Assembly (NCBI GenBank): GCA_041584055.1
Contig: JBFHER010000009.1
Span: 1-32,408, forward strand
Direction of reading: 5' to 3'
DNA length: 32,408 bases
Source of the DNA: JBFHER01 sp041584055
Lineage (GTDB): Bacteria > Bacteroidota > Bacteroidia > Bacteroidales > UBA5342
Shown here in pieces: positions 16,908 to 25,005 of this stretch; positions within the stretch are counted from its first letter, which is position 1; each line of letters starts with the position of its first letter. A program made the position numbers and the translations under genes. A model generated the notes under the pieces. The model saw only the letters and a list, made by a program, of their open reading frames with translations, was not told the origin of the DNA and did not search any database.

Positions 16908-17615
16908 TTAGTATATTTTGTTAAAGCTGGTAATAAATGAAGAGGATACCAACAGCTCCTGAACCTCGCCGTTAATATTAATGGTGGCCGTCTTTTGCTT
17001 CTTGTTGATGCGCCTAAGGTAATTAGAATTCAAGATACACCCTCGATTGATGCGAAAGAATTTATCCATGTTAAGTCGCTTATACAGCCGGCCCATGTTA
17101 TATGAGGAAACATAAACATCATTGTAAATTGTTACGATGCGGGTATAATTTCCTTCAGCTTCTAATTTGAGTATTTCCTCATTGTCAAGATATATATAAC
17201 CATTTTTTACGGGGAGCTTAATTTTAAGCTGATCCTCCATATCAAAATGCTTATGGTGTGCTAATTTCTCGATCAACTGAAAAAGCTCTAGCCGATCAAC
17301 AGGTTTTAACATACAATAAAATACCTGCATGTTGGTCACCTGATTCAGATATTTCTGGTGTGCTGTAACCAGAACAACAGACAATTCCATATTGTATTCC
17401 CTGAGATTCCGAATCAATTCCAGTCCGGTGTACCCAGGCATAACTACATCCAGAAAAAGCACATCCGGTTTTAATTTTTGAACTGCACTTTCAATTTTCA
17501 AAGGATCAGTAATTTGTCCGACAATCTCTATCAGCTCGTGCTCTTGGAGCAATAAACTCAGGATTTCAATTGCATCCTGTTCATCATCCGCAATAAGAAC
17601 TTTTAATTTTCTCAT
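16908..17615 (-). CDS. LytTR family response regulator
   Basis: This 235-residue protein has a receiver domain at about 1-120. Its acidic pair is Asp10/Asp11, the phosphoacceptor Asp56 is in LFLDVVMPG, and Thr84 and Lys104 are in place. A LytTR DNA-binding domain at about 135-235 carries the usual LEAEGNYTRI and FFRINRGCILN stretches. It is phosphorylated by the kinase encoded directly after it and binds DNA, usually as direct repeats. The target genes are unknown. It is first in its operon, with a candidate promoter about 100 bp upstream. Confidence 0.92.
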   Translation of the reverse strand: MRKLKVLIADDEQDAIEILSLLLQEHELIEIVGQITDPLKIESAVQKLKPDVLFLDVVMPGYTGLELIRNLREYNMELSVVLVTAHQKYLNQVTNMQVFYCMLKPVDRLELFQLIEKLAHHKHFDMEDQLKIKLPVKNGYIYLDNEEILKLEAEGNYTRIVTIYNDVYVSSYNMGRLYKRLNMDKFFRINRGCILNSNYLRRINKKQKTATININGEVQELLVSSSFITSFNKIY

Positions 17616-17719
17616 AAGTTTATAATTCTCATAAAACCGACTAAAATAATTGACAAAGCAGAACTGGTTTGATTTGGGATTGCACGTTTAATGTTCTGCA
17701 ATGCAGTGTTAACTGTTGT

Positions 17720-17751
17720 TAAATATAGTTTTTTTTAAGTGAAATTGCAAA
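17720..17751 (-). promoter_or_regulatory. Candidate promoter of the response regulator-kinase operon
   Basis: The minus strand shows TTTG (17751-17748), 20 nt, then TATATTTA (17727-17720), which is 7 of 8 of the -7 consensus at normal spacing. It predicts a leader of about 95-100 nt. Confidence 0.4.
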
Positions 17752-18068
17752 TGCTGATGATCATATGGCAATCGAGAGACTGCTCTTATATCAGAACACA
17801 TAAATCACTCATAATGAGACGTAACATTTGATGTATCCTTAATGTCTTTATGCCGTTTTCTTGTAAACGGGTAAGAATTAAAGGTGATAATTTATTAAGC
17901 ATAATCATTTATTGTTAAGCATCCTTTTATGTTGTTATGCCTTTGTTTTTATTGACAACGACACACTTCTTTCGGAGTCAAAAAATGCATCCTGCATCCA
18001 TTTGGGCAATTAGAAGTTGAGAAAAGAAGTGAAGGACTCCGATTGCATTAAACTTTGCTCAATCTTCT

Positions 18069-18076
18069 TATATTTG
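18069..18076 (+). promoter_or_regulatory. -7 promoter box (TATATTTG) of pgi
   Basis: A perfect TAnnTTTG match lies 36 nt before the ATG at 18113. It falls downstream of the earlier in-frame ATG at 18017 and so supports the shorter protein. Confidence 0.6.
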
Positions 18077-18112
18077 CAATACTTTATTCGAATAATAAAA
18101 AAGCGAAATATC

Positions 18113-19759
18113 ATGTTACCAAACATCAATCCAACCACAACCAGTGCCTGGAAAGAACTTGAAGCATACTTTGCAAAGTTCAATGGCACAGAAATGAAGG
18201 ATTTATTTGCAAAAGACGCAGACAGATTCAAAAAGTATTCATTGAAATTTGAAGACATCCTTGTGGATTATTCTAAAAACCGCATCGATGACAAAATAAT
18301 GACCTTGCTGATTCAACTGGCAGAGGAGTGCGGACTCAAAAAGGCGATCGAAAGTCAGTTCTCTGGGGCAAAAATCAATAAAACAGAAGATCGTTCGGTG
18401 CTTCATGTGGCGCTTCGAAACAGAAGTAACACGCCCATTCTGGTTGATGGTAAAGATGTAATGCCTGAGGTTAATGCGGTGCTAGCTCAAATGAAAGATT
18501 TTTCTGATAAAATTATATCCGGACATTGGAAGGGTTATTCGGGAAAAGCAATCACAGATATTGTAAATATAGGAATTGGTGGATCTGATTTAGGTCCGTT
18601 GATGGTGACGGAGGCCTTGAAACCCTATCAAAAAAATGTAAGCCTCCATTTTGTGTCAAATGTTGATGGAACCCACATCGCTGAAGCGCTGAAGAAGGTG
18701 AATCCAGAAACAACCTTGTTTATCATTGCTTCAAAGACTTTTACCACTCAGGAAACAATGACCAATGCTAATTCAGCAAAAAGCTGGTTCCTTAAAGAGG
18801 CTGAAGATGAAGCTTTCGTAAAGCATCATTTTGTTGCACTTTCAACAAATGCTGAGGCTGTTTCTGCATTTGGCATTGATACGAAAAATATGTTCCGTTT
18901 CTGGGATTGGGTTGGAGGACGCTATTCATTGTGGTCAGCCATTGGATTGTCAATTGCATGTGGCATCGGCTTTGATAATTATGTGGCACTTCTCGAAGGT
19001 GCACACGCCATGGATAAGCATTTTGAATCCACATCATTCGAAAAAAACATTCCGGTTATCCTGGCCATGATTGGCATCTGGTACAATAACTTTTACGGTG
19101 CCGAAACAGAAGCCATTCTCCCCTACGATCAGTACATGCATCGCTTTTCAGCGTATTTTCAGCAGGGAAACATGGAAAGTAACGGAAAATATGTGGATCG
19201 CAATGGTGAAAAAGTGACCTATCAAACGGGACCTATTCTTTGGGGTGAGCCGGGGACCAATGGTCAACATGCTTTTTATCAGCTGATTCATCAGGGGACA
19301 AAATTGATTCCCTGTGATTTTATGGCACCGGCAATCAGTCACAATCCTTTGAGTGACCATCACCCAAAATTGCTGGCAAACTTTTTCGCTCAAACCCAGG
19401 CCATGATGGTTGGAAAAACGGAAGAAGTGGTTGTTGAGGAATTAAAAGCCGCAGGAAAATCGGATGCAGAAATTGCAGAATTGAAGCAGTTTAAAGTATT
19501 TCAGGGAAATATACCAACAAACTCTTTTTTATTCAAACAATTAACACCTCATACCCTGGGTGCTTTGATCGCCATGTATGAGCACAAGATTTTTGTGCAG
19601 GGGATCGTTTGGAACATCTATAGCTTTGATCAGTGGGGCGTGGAACTGGGCAAACAGCTTGCCAATCAGATTCTGCCTGCCCTCAGTGGTGATGAAACTG
19701 TGACAGCACATGATGTGTCAACCAATGGGCTGATCAATGCTTATAAGCAAATGAGGTAA
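18113..19759 (+). CDS. pgi: Glucose-6-phosphate isomerase
   Basis: This 548-residue cytoplasmic enzyme interconverts glucose 6-phosphate and fructose 6-phosphate. The start MLPNINPTTTSAWKELEAYF at 18113 aligns with the E. coli protein (549 residues); the frame is open to 18017 but that part has no family match. Marks seen are the sugar-phosphate site GIGGSDLGP, SKTFTTQETMTNA, FWDWVGGRYSLWSAIG, GEPGTNGQHAFYQLIHQG with the catalytic His, and the C-terminal EHKIFVQG and NSFDQWGVELGK-type stretches (here IYSFDQWGVELGKQL). It is complete, single-gene and closed by a strong terminator. Confidence 0.96.
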   Translation: MLPNINPTTTSAWKELEAYFAKFNGTEMKDLFAKDADRFKKYSLKFEDILVDYSKNRIDDKIMTLLIQLAEECGLKKAIESQFSGAKINKTEDRSVLHVALRNRSNTPILVDGKDVMPEVNAVLAQMKDFSDKIISGHWKGYSGKAITDIVNIGIGGSDLGPLMVTEALKPYQKNVSLHFVSNVDGTHIAEALKKVNPETTLFIIASKTFTTQETMTNANSAKSWFLKEAEDEAFVKHHFVALSTNAEAVSAFGIDTKNMFRFWDWVGGRYSLWSAIGLSIACGIGFDNYVALLEGAHAMDKHFESTSFEKNIPVILAMIGIWYNNFYGAETEAILPYDQYMHRFSAYFQQGNMESNGKYVDRNGEKVTYQTGPILWGEPGTNGQHAFYQLIHQGTKLIPCDFMAPAISHNPLSDHHPKLLANFFAQTQAMMVGKTEEVVVEELKAAGKSDAEIAELKQFKVFQGNIPTNSFLFKQLTPHTLGALIAMYEHKIFVQGIVWNIYSFDQWGVELGKQLANQILPALSGDETVTAHDVSTNGLINAYKQMR

Positions 19760-19848
19760 GCAAATGAGCTTCAGTTTTGGGTTTCAGAAATGTGAGTAAA
19801 CCCGAAATTCAACCTTGAAATAAATAATAATAGTCATAATAATACCAC

Positions 19849-19881
19849 GAGGGCGCTTCGAAAGGAGTGCCCTCTTTTTTT
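19849..19881 (+). terminator. Rho-independent terminator of pgi
   Basis: GAGGGCGCT (19849-19857) pairs with AGTGCCCTC (19866-19874) with one G-U wobble. An 8-nt loop separates the arms and seven T follow. It lies about 90 bp past the pgi stop. Confidence 0.9.
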
Positions 19882-19937
19882 ATTTGCAATACCACAATCC
19901 CTGAAACTTGTGTTTATTTTGAATTGCGATACCCACT

Positions 19938-19967
19938 TTTGTTTTACAGATGGAAATGCTACTTTTA
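19938..19967 (+). promoter_or_regulatory. Candidate promoter of the DUF1080 gene
   Basis: TTTG (19938-19941), 18 nt, then TACTTTTA (19960-19967, 7 of 8 to the -7 consensus). It lies 47 nt before the ATG and after the pgi terminator. Confidence 0.4.
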
Positions 19968-20014
19968 TATGGATTTGGTGATGTAACTCAATTCAACTAA
20001 TTATTAAAATATTT

Positions 20015-20791
20015 ATGAAATATTATTTCATTTTATCGTTGATTTTTCTTGCTTCCTGTGCACATAAGAAAGACAATTGCAAGGATTGGATTCCATTGTT
20101 CAACGGGGAGAATCTGGATGGATGGTCCATTAAGTTCACCTCACAGCCCCTGGGTGTAAATTATAAAAATACATTTCGTGTGGAAGATGGTTTGCTTAAG
20201 GTTTCTTACGATGCGTGGGATGATTTTAATGGTGAATTTGGGCACCTTTTCTACAAAACAAAATTTTCGCATTACAAATTGAGGGTAGACTACCGTTTTG
20301 TGGGACAACAGCTAAAAGGGGGGCCGGTTTGGGCTTATAAGAACAGTGGAATCATGCTGCATTCTCAATCCCCTGAAAGCATGCAAATCGATCAGGATTT
20401 TCCGGTAAGTATTGAATGCCAGCTGTTGGGCGGCGATGCCAATGGAAAAAAAAGACCTACCATGAATTTATGCACTCCGGGAACACACGTTTTTATTAAA
20501 AATAATTTGTTTGAAACACATTGCATCAATTCCCTGTCTCAAACTTATCGGGGAGATGTGTGGGTGAGTGCAGAAGTGCATGTGTATGGTGACAGTTTGA
20601 TTCAGCATTTTGTGGACGGTGAAAAAGTAATGGAATATACAAAACCAATCATAGGCGGCTCCAGGGAACAGATTCCTGAAGGATTTCCAATTGCAGAAGG
20701 TACACCCTTAAAAGAAGGCTATATTTCATTTCAGGCTGAAACACATCCCATCGAGTTTCGCAGGATTGAGTTGATGGTTTTAGATAAATGA
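20015..20791 (+). CDS. DUF1080 (3-keto-disaccharide hydrolase-like) lipoprotein
   Basis: This 258-residue protein has a lipoprotein signal peptide ending LASC (Cys15), so it should be anchored in a membrane facing the periplasm or outside. The DUF1080 family marks are LFNGENLDGW at about 29-38, FRVEDGLLKV, a GHLFYKTKFSHYKLRVDYRF strand, NSGIMLH at about 110-116 and IECQLLGG. The fold is a concanavalin-like jelly roll. Some DUF1080 proteins hydrolyse 3-keto-disaccharides made by sugar 3-dehydrogenases, but no such dehydrogenase is nearby. The exact substrate is open. Confidence 0.88.
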   Translation: MKYYFILSLIFLASCAHKKDNCKDWIPLFNGENLDGWSIKFTSQPLGVNYKNTFRVEDGLLKVSYDAWDDFNGEFGHLFYKTKFSHYKLRVDYRFVGQQLKGGPVWAYKNSGIMLHSQSPESMQIDQDFPVSIECQLLGGDANGKKRPTMNLCTPGTHVFIKNNLFETHCINSLSQTYRGDVWVSAEVHVYGDSLIQHFVDGEKVMEYTKPIIGGSREQIPEGFPIAEGTPLKEGYISFQAETHPIEFRRIELMVLDK

Positions 20792-20795
20792 ATTA

Positions 20796-20897
20796 CTAAG
20801 TGTTGTGTATATTTTAATATGAATCGGATGTTGCAAGACTGCAAGGGTGTCGGAAGATGCAATATGTATTTAAACTGGGGCTCCAGGAAACACTTAG
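20796..20897 (+). promoter_or_regulatory. Stem-closed leader of the SDR gene
   Basis: CTAAGTGTT (20796-20804) and AACACTTAG (20889-20897) are a perfect 9-bp inverted pair, 84 nt apart, filling nearly the whole gap between the DUF1080 stop and the SDR ATG at 20908. Inside are ATATT-tt-AATAT and TTGCA-agac-TGCAA hairpins. It could be a structured 5' leader. I do not recognise a known riboswitch class in it. Confidence 0.4.
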
Positions 20898-20907
20898 CAA
20901 TTATTCT

Positions 20908-21699
20908 ATGAAAAAAACAATCGTCATTACTGGAAGTACGCGAGGGATTGGTTTTGGTTTGGCCAGAGAATTTCTGAAGCTGGGGCACAATGTTGTTCTA
21001 AATGGCACAAACAAAAGCAGCATCGATCGTGCACTGCGTCAATTGCAAGGTTATGAATCACAATTGCTGGGTGTTGCCGGTTCAGTTACAGAGGATAAAA
21101 CCATCGATGCCTTAATCAACCAAACACAAAATCGTTTTGGCTCCATTCATATCTGGATCAACAATGCAGGTATCCCCCACCCTTATCAATCCACATGGCA
21201 TCTGTCACAAAAGAATATTCAGGAGTCCTTCGATGTTAACGTTTTGGGATTGATACAATGCACAATTCGGGTGTATCATGCAATGAAAGTCCAGGGGTTT
21301 GGAAAGATTTTTAACATGGAGGGCATGGGAAGTGATGGCAGATCCACTGACAAGTTGACCATTTATGGCACTACAAAACGGGCGGTGAATTATTTTTCAA
21401 AAGCCATATCGAAAGAAGCGGAAAGGGATGGTGGCACGGTTCAAATAGGTATTCTTAGTCCAGGAATTGTAATAACAGATTTCCTGAAACAATCCCTTGA
21501 AGCAGGGAGTCCTGAAGAACAGAAACAAGCAAGAAAAATCTTTAACATACTGGGTGACAAGGTTGAAACAGTAACGCCGGTCCTTGCAAAACGGGTTGTT
21601 TCAAGTACACGGAATTATGATCAGATCGTATATCTTACAAACGCAAAGGCCAGCTTTCGATTTCTTAAAAGTGTATTTGTAAAAAGAAAGCTAATTTAA
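20908..21699 (+). CDS. Short-chain dehydrogenase/reductase resembling chlorophyll b reductase NOL/NYC1
   Basis: This is a 263-residue SDR. The NAD(P) site TGSTRGIG is at 8-15, WINNAG is present, and the helix Asn is N111 in NVLG. Active-site Tyr153 and Lys157 are in YGTTK. The stretch around Ser142 (FNMEGMGSDGR), in which Ser lies 11 rather than 13 residues before Tyr, and LSPGIVITDFL further on match what I recall of plant NOL/NYC1 reductases (FN-D-GAGSDGR...YGATKR...LSPGMVTTDLL). The substrate in this organism is unknown; chlorophyll is unlikely. The ATG at 20908 is chosen because it puts the Rossmann start at the usual place; the frame is open from 20857. Confidence 0.85.
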   Translation: MKKTIVITGSTRGIGFGLAREFLKLGHNVVLNGTNKSSIDRALRQLQGYESQLLGVAGSVTEDKTIDALINQTQNRFGSIHIWINNAGIPHPYQSTWHLSQKNIQESFDVNVLGLIQCTIRVYHAMKVQGFGKIFNMEGMGSDGRSTDKLTIYGTTKRAVNYFSKAISKEAERDGGTVQIGILSPGIVITDFLKQSLEAGSPEEQKQARKIFNILGDKVETVTPVLAKRVVSSTRNYDQIVYLTNAKASFRFLKSVFVKRKLI

Positions 21700-21745
21700 A
21701 CAGTAGCCTTTATCATATTTATTTTTCAACATATGTAGTTTTCTA

Positions 21746-21753
21746 TATCTTTG
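21746..21753 (+). promoter_or_regulatory. -7 promoter box (TATCTTTG) of the DUF6132-thioredoxin operon
   Basis: A perfect TAnnTTTG match lies 26 nt before the ATG at 21779, predicting a leader of about 20 nt. A T-rich stretch lies about 20 nt upstream in the -33 position. Confidence 0.6.
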
Positions 21754-21778
21754 GCATGCAATTTGTAAAATAGACAGT

Positions 21779-22009
21779 ATGAAACAATACGAAAAATACA
21801 TTTTACCAGCTGCGATCCTGTTAGGTGCCGTTGGCGGATTTCTATACTGGAACTTTGTGGGTTGTAACAGTGGATCATGCCCCATTTTTTCTCAGTGGCA
21901 CCTCACCACCATTTATGGAGGAGCGGTTGGTTATCTTTTGGGTGATTTTATCAGAGGATATTTAAAGAAAAAGAACAAGGATGAACAAATTTCAGGAGAT
22001 AATAAGTAG
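21779..22009 (+). CDS. DUF6132 family small membrane protein
   Basis: This 76-residue protein has two membrane segments (about 7-27 and 40-58) joined by a Cys-containing loop with GCNSGSCPI, the mark of DUF6132 proteins. A basic tail (GYLKKKNKDEQ) follows. Function is unknown. The two loop cysteines may face the periplasm and take part in redox or metal binding, which is inference. It overlaps the thioredoxin gene by 29 bp, so the products are translationally coupled and may work together. Confidence 0.8.
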   Translation: MKQYEKYILPAAILLGAVGGFLYWNFVGCNSGSCPIFSQWHLTTIYGGAVGYLLGDFIRGYLKKKNKDEQISGDNK

Positions 22010-22277
22010 TTCAACCCCGGTTTTGGTTGATTTTTATGCAGATTGGTGTGCACCATGCAAGCAAATGGCGCCAGTTTTAAAACAGGTTAAAGATGAATAT
22101 GCTGATCGTATCAGAATCATTAAAATCAATGTAGATAAACATTCGGATCTTGCTTCAAGATACAATATAAGGAGCATCCCAACCATGCTGATGTTCAGAA
22201 ATGGTCAGCAAATTTGGTCAGGTATGGGTGCAATGCCAGCACATCAACTAAGTGCTTCCATTCGTCAATTCCTTTAG
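21981..22277 (+). CDS. Thioredoxin family protein
   Basis: This is a 98-residue single-domain thioredoxin without a signal peptide. The active site is WCAPC (Cys23, Cys26) in place of the classical WCGPC. The cis-proline Pro67 is in RSIPT, and VDFYADWCAPCKQMAPVL and INVDKHSDLASRYNI are canonical. It should reduce disulfides in the cytoplasm or pass electrons to the membrane partner encoded by the overlapping DUF6132 gene. The start at 21981 lies inside that gene; the next Met would remove the first strand. Confidence 0.9.
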   Translation: MNKFQEIISSSTPVLVDFYADWCAPCKQMAPVLKQVKDEYADRIRIIKINVDKHSDLASRYNIRSIPTMLMFRNGQQIWSGMGAMPAHQLSASIRQFL

Positions 22278-22345
22278 AAGGAATTAATAAAAGGAGCAGT
22301 AAGCATAAAAGCAACCGCTTTGTGTCAAATAATGTAGCTTAGGTC

Positions 22346-24841
22346 TCAATAAGCAAGTTCCACAACGGTAATTCCGGCACCACCAAACTGCACATGTTCA
22401 TCTTTGGCTGAGATTACAAAATCAACGGTATCCAGATATTGTCTTACCTGTTGACGCAGTGCACCAGTGCCTGTTCCGTGCAGTATCTTTAGATGTCTTG
22501 CGCCACACATTATTGCATTATCTATAAAATGGGTTACAGTGGTCATGGCTTCATCAACCCGTTGTCCACGAATGTCAATGGACTCCTTAAAATTGAGTTT
22601 TTTCTCCCGCATTTCATCCGTTAAGCCTGCATTGATCTGATGTGTTCCCTTTGTTTCTTTTTTGCGCTGGCGATTACTTACCTTTTGAACCTTGCTTAAA
22701 CGTTGTGTTGTTTGAAATTGTCCGAGGGCTACAACAACTTTTTGATTTGATATTTCAAGCACTTCACCAAAAGAGCCGTTTTCAAGCAGCTTAACCACAT
22801 CACCTACCTGAATGTTTTGATCCTGTTCCTGTTTTTTCTCTTTGCGTCTTTCTGGTTTTTTTCGCTCTTTCGCAGTTTCTTTTGTTGAAGCGCGCTGCTG
22901 TTGTCCACGTTCCAGCAATTTCAGCATTTTTCGATCAATGATTTGCTGTTCTTTGGATGTGATGAGTTGCTCCTTAACCTCCTCAAATGTCTTTCGGATT
23001 TGTTTTGTCTTTTCCTTTTCTGCAGCAGCTTCTTTTATTTCCCGGATGGTACGTTCAATGGTTTTATTCGCCTCTTTCAGCAATGCAGCAGCTTCATCCT
23101 TTGCTTCTTTGACAATTGTTTTATGCTTTTTCTTCAGATCGGACAATTCTTGTTCAAAGGTTTCTGACAGCTCCTCTACCCGTTTATTTTTACGACGAAT
23201 GTTATCACGTTTCTGTTCCCAATAGCGTTTATCCCGATTGATTTCCCGTAGGTGTTTATCAAAGTCAACATGCTCCTTCCCTACCTTTTCAGATGCTTCA
23301 TCAATAACCTGAACAGGCAAACCTATTTTACGTGCAATTTCAATCGCAAAAGAACTTCCCGGTTTTCCAATTTGCAGGGAAAACAGGGGTTCCATTTTGT
23401 TCTGATCATACAACATGGCTCCATTCACAAGACCTTCGGTTGAAGAAGCCATGTGCTTCAGATTTGAATAATGGGTTGTAAACACACCATAAGCGCCATT
23501 CTGATTCAATGCGTTTAAAATGGCTTCCGCAATGGCACCACCCAAATGAGGCTCGGTACCTGTCCCAAATTCATCCACCAAAAGCAAGGTTTTCTCATCT
23601 GCATTTTTAAGAAAAAACTTCATGTTCATTAAATGGGAACTGTAGGTACTCAGATCATTTTCAAGGGATTGCTCATCACCGATATCAATAAAAATATGTT
23701 TGAAAACGCCAAACTTTGAACGCTCGTCAACCGGAACAGGAATACCGCACTGAATCATGTATTGTAACAGACCTACGGTTTTCAGACATACCGATTTACC
23801 GCCTGCATTGGGACCGGAAATCAATAAAATGCGATCCGTTTGATTCAGTTTCACATTCAAAGGAACAACCTTTTTGCCTTCTTTTTCGAGGGTCTGTTTT
23901 AGAATCGGGTGCTGTGCCTGTTCCCAATCAAATTCGCGGGTGTCATCCACCACAGGGCATATTGCTCCACCATCTCTTGCATACCTTGCTTTAGCACGCA
24001 CAAAGTCGATGTAACCAATAAACACCAAAGAATCCAGTACGCCTTCAATATCCGGTCGTAATTCATTGGAAAGGATGGTTAATATCCGTATGATTTCGCG
24101 TTTTTCCTGATGTTCAAACTCACGTATTTTATTATTCGCTTCAACCACCTGGGCAGGCTCGATAAATGCAGTTTTACCGGAGGCAGATTCATCATGTACT
24201 ATGCCGTTCAGTTGTCGCTTAAATCGCGCAGCTACGGGAATTACCAACCGACCATCACGGACTGTGGGAGAAACACTTGTTTCAACCAGTCCATCCTTTT
24301 TGGCACTTGCTAGAATTTGTTCCAGCTTTCTGGAAATGCCCTTTTGTTCTTTCCAAAGCTTCTGTCTGATATCCCGTAATTCCGGTGAAGCACTGTCTTT
24401 CACCTCTCCATGTTCGTCCACTATGCGATGGATAGCACGAATGTGTTGCGGAAAAATGGGAACATCAATACTTTTATTCTTAAGAACAGGATAATTATCT
24501 TCTTCTCTGTTTTTGAAAAACAACACCACATCATGAATGGTTTTGAGTGTTTTCGCCAGTTCGAGAAAATAAAGAGACTCCATCCATGTTCCACCTGCCT
24601 TTAAGCGTGATACAGGCTGTTGTACATCACTAAAACTCCCTAATGGAAAGGATTCATCACTGTTTTCAATGTGCATGTATTCTGCTGTAGCAGCCAGTTC
24701 TTCTGCAATTTTTGCATGCTCGGTCAGAAATGTAAGCTCATCCACCCACAACTTTCCCAAAGCGCTTAAACAGCGTTCTTTTATAGCGTTGCGCACTTTG
24801 TTAAAACCAATCTTTTCCTCTAAGTTTTGCGGATAAATCAT
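22346..24841 (-). CDS. mutS2: MutS2, Smr-domain MutS family ATPase
   Basis: This is an 831-residue protein. A MutS core lacks the mismatch-recognition domain. Walker A GPNAGGKS is at 343-350, Walker B VDE at Asp423-Glu424, and the STYSSHL signature lies between them. A long coiled coil at about 522-660, rich in Lys and Glu, leads to a KOW-like strand region near 680 and a C-terminal Smr domain with DIRG (756-759) and HGTGTG from His788. MutS2 acts in suppression of recombination and, in some bacteria, in rescue of collided ribosomes; Smr is a nuclease-type domain. The start MIYPQNLEEKIGF is chosen over an in-frame ATG at 24895 because a promoter box lies between them. Confidence 0.92.
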   Translation of the reverse strand: MIYPQNLEEKIGFNKVRNAIKERCLSALGKLWVDELTFLTEHAKIAEELAATAEYMHIENSDESFPLGSFSDVQQPVSRLKAGGTWMESLYFLELAKTLKTIHDVVLFFKNREEDNYPVLKNKSIDVPIFPQHIRAIHRIVDEHGEVKDSASPELRDIRQKLWKEQKGISRKLEQILASAKKDGLVETSVSPTVRDGRLVIPVAARFKRQLNGIVHDESASGKTAFIEPAQVVEANNKIREFEHQEKREIIRILTILSNELRPDIEGVLDSLVFIGYIDFVRAKARYARDGGAICPVVDDTREFDWEQAQHPILKQTLEKEGKKVVPLNVKLNQTDRILLISGPNAGGKSVCLKTVGLLQYMIQCGIPVPVDERSKFGVFKHIFIDIGDEQSLENDLSTYSSHLMNMKFFLKNADEKTLLLVDEFGTGTEPHLGGAIAEAILNALNQNGAYGVFTTHYSNLKHMASSTEGLVNGAMLYDQNKMEPLFSLQIGKPGSSFAIEIARKIGLPVQVIDEASEKVGKEHVDFDKHLREINRDKRYWEQKRDNIRRKNKRVEELSETFEQELSDLKKKHKTIVKEAKDEAAALLKEANKTIERTIREIKEAAAEKEKTKQIRKTFEEVKEQLITSKEQQIIDRKMLKLLERGQQQRASTKETAKERKKPERRKEKKQEQDQNIQVGDVVKLLENGSFGEVLEISNQKVVVALGQFQTTQRLSKVQKVSNRQRKKETKGTHQINAGLTDEMREKKLNFKESIDIRGQRVDEAMTTVTHFIDNAIMCGARHLKILHGTGTGALRQQVRQYLDTVDFVISAKDEHVQFGGAGITVVELAY

Positions 24842-24856
24842 GCAATAAAAATTTCT

Positions 24857-24864
24857 CAAAAGTA
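24857..24864 (-). promoter_or_regulatory. -7 promoter box (TACTTTTG) of mutS2
   Basis: The minus strand reads TACTTTTG, a perfect TAnnTTTG match, 15 nt before the ATG at 24841. The predicted leader is about 10 nt, and the box rules out the longer start at 24895. Confidence 0.55.
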
Positions 24865-24993
24865 CAAAAAATCGATTCTCTCTCTTAATCATCAAATGAA
24901 TAAAGCATTACAAAAGCAAAAGAAAACGATTGAGAGCCTCCAGATTGAACACCATTTAATAAAAAAGCTTATTTTTATTGACTAATTGAAAAA

Positions 24994-25001
24994 TACTTTC
25001 G
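24994..25001 (+). promoter_or_regulatory. Possible -7 box (TACTTTCG) of the S9 peptidase gene
   Basis: TACTTTCG matches TAnnTTTG at 7 of 8 positions and ends 4 nt before the ATG at 25006. If used, the mRNA would be essentially leaderless. The lipoprotein signal starting at that ATG supports the start. Confidence 0.4.
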
Positions 25002-25005
25002 TCAA

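Larger units (their letters stand above)
17616..18112. other. Intergenic region between the response regulator and pgi
   Basis: No gene is supported. It holds the candidate promoter of the response regulator (17720-17751), a small hairpin CCGTTT-tcttgt-AAACGG near 17850-17870, two copies of TTAAGCAT about 10 bp apart near 17900-17930, and the pgi promoter near 18070. The in-frame extension of pgi from 18017 is rejected as coding. Confidence 0.55.

Noticed and set aside
18017..18112. 32-residue N-terminal extension of glucose-6-phosphate isomerase
   Set aside because: The family N-terminus begins at 18113 and a perfect -7 box at 18069-18076 lies inside the extension.
20857..20907. Upstream start of the SDR gene
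   Set aside because: It would put 17 extra residues before the Rossmann fold and would lie inside the stem-closed leader.
22842..23225. Ser/Phe/Cys-rich plus-strand ORFs opposite mutS2
   Set aside because: They are the reverse reading of the Lys/Glu-rich coiled coil of MutS2.
24842..24895. 18-residue N-terminal extension of MutS2
   Set aside because: The promoter box at 24857-24864 lies inside it and MutS2 proteins begin with the MIYP-like stretch.
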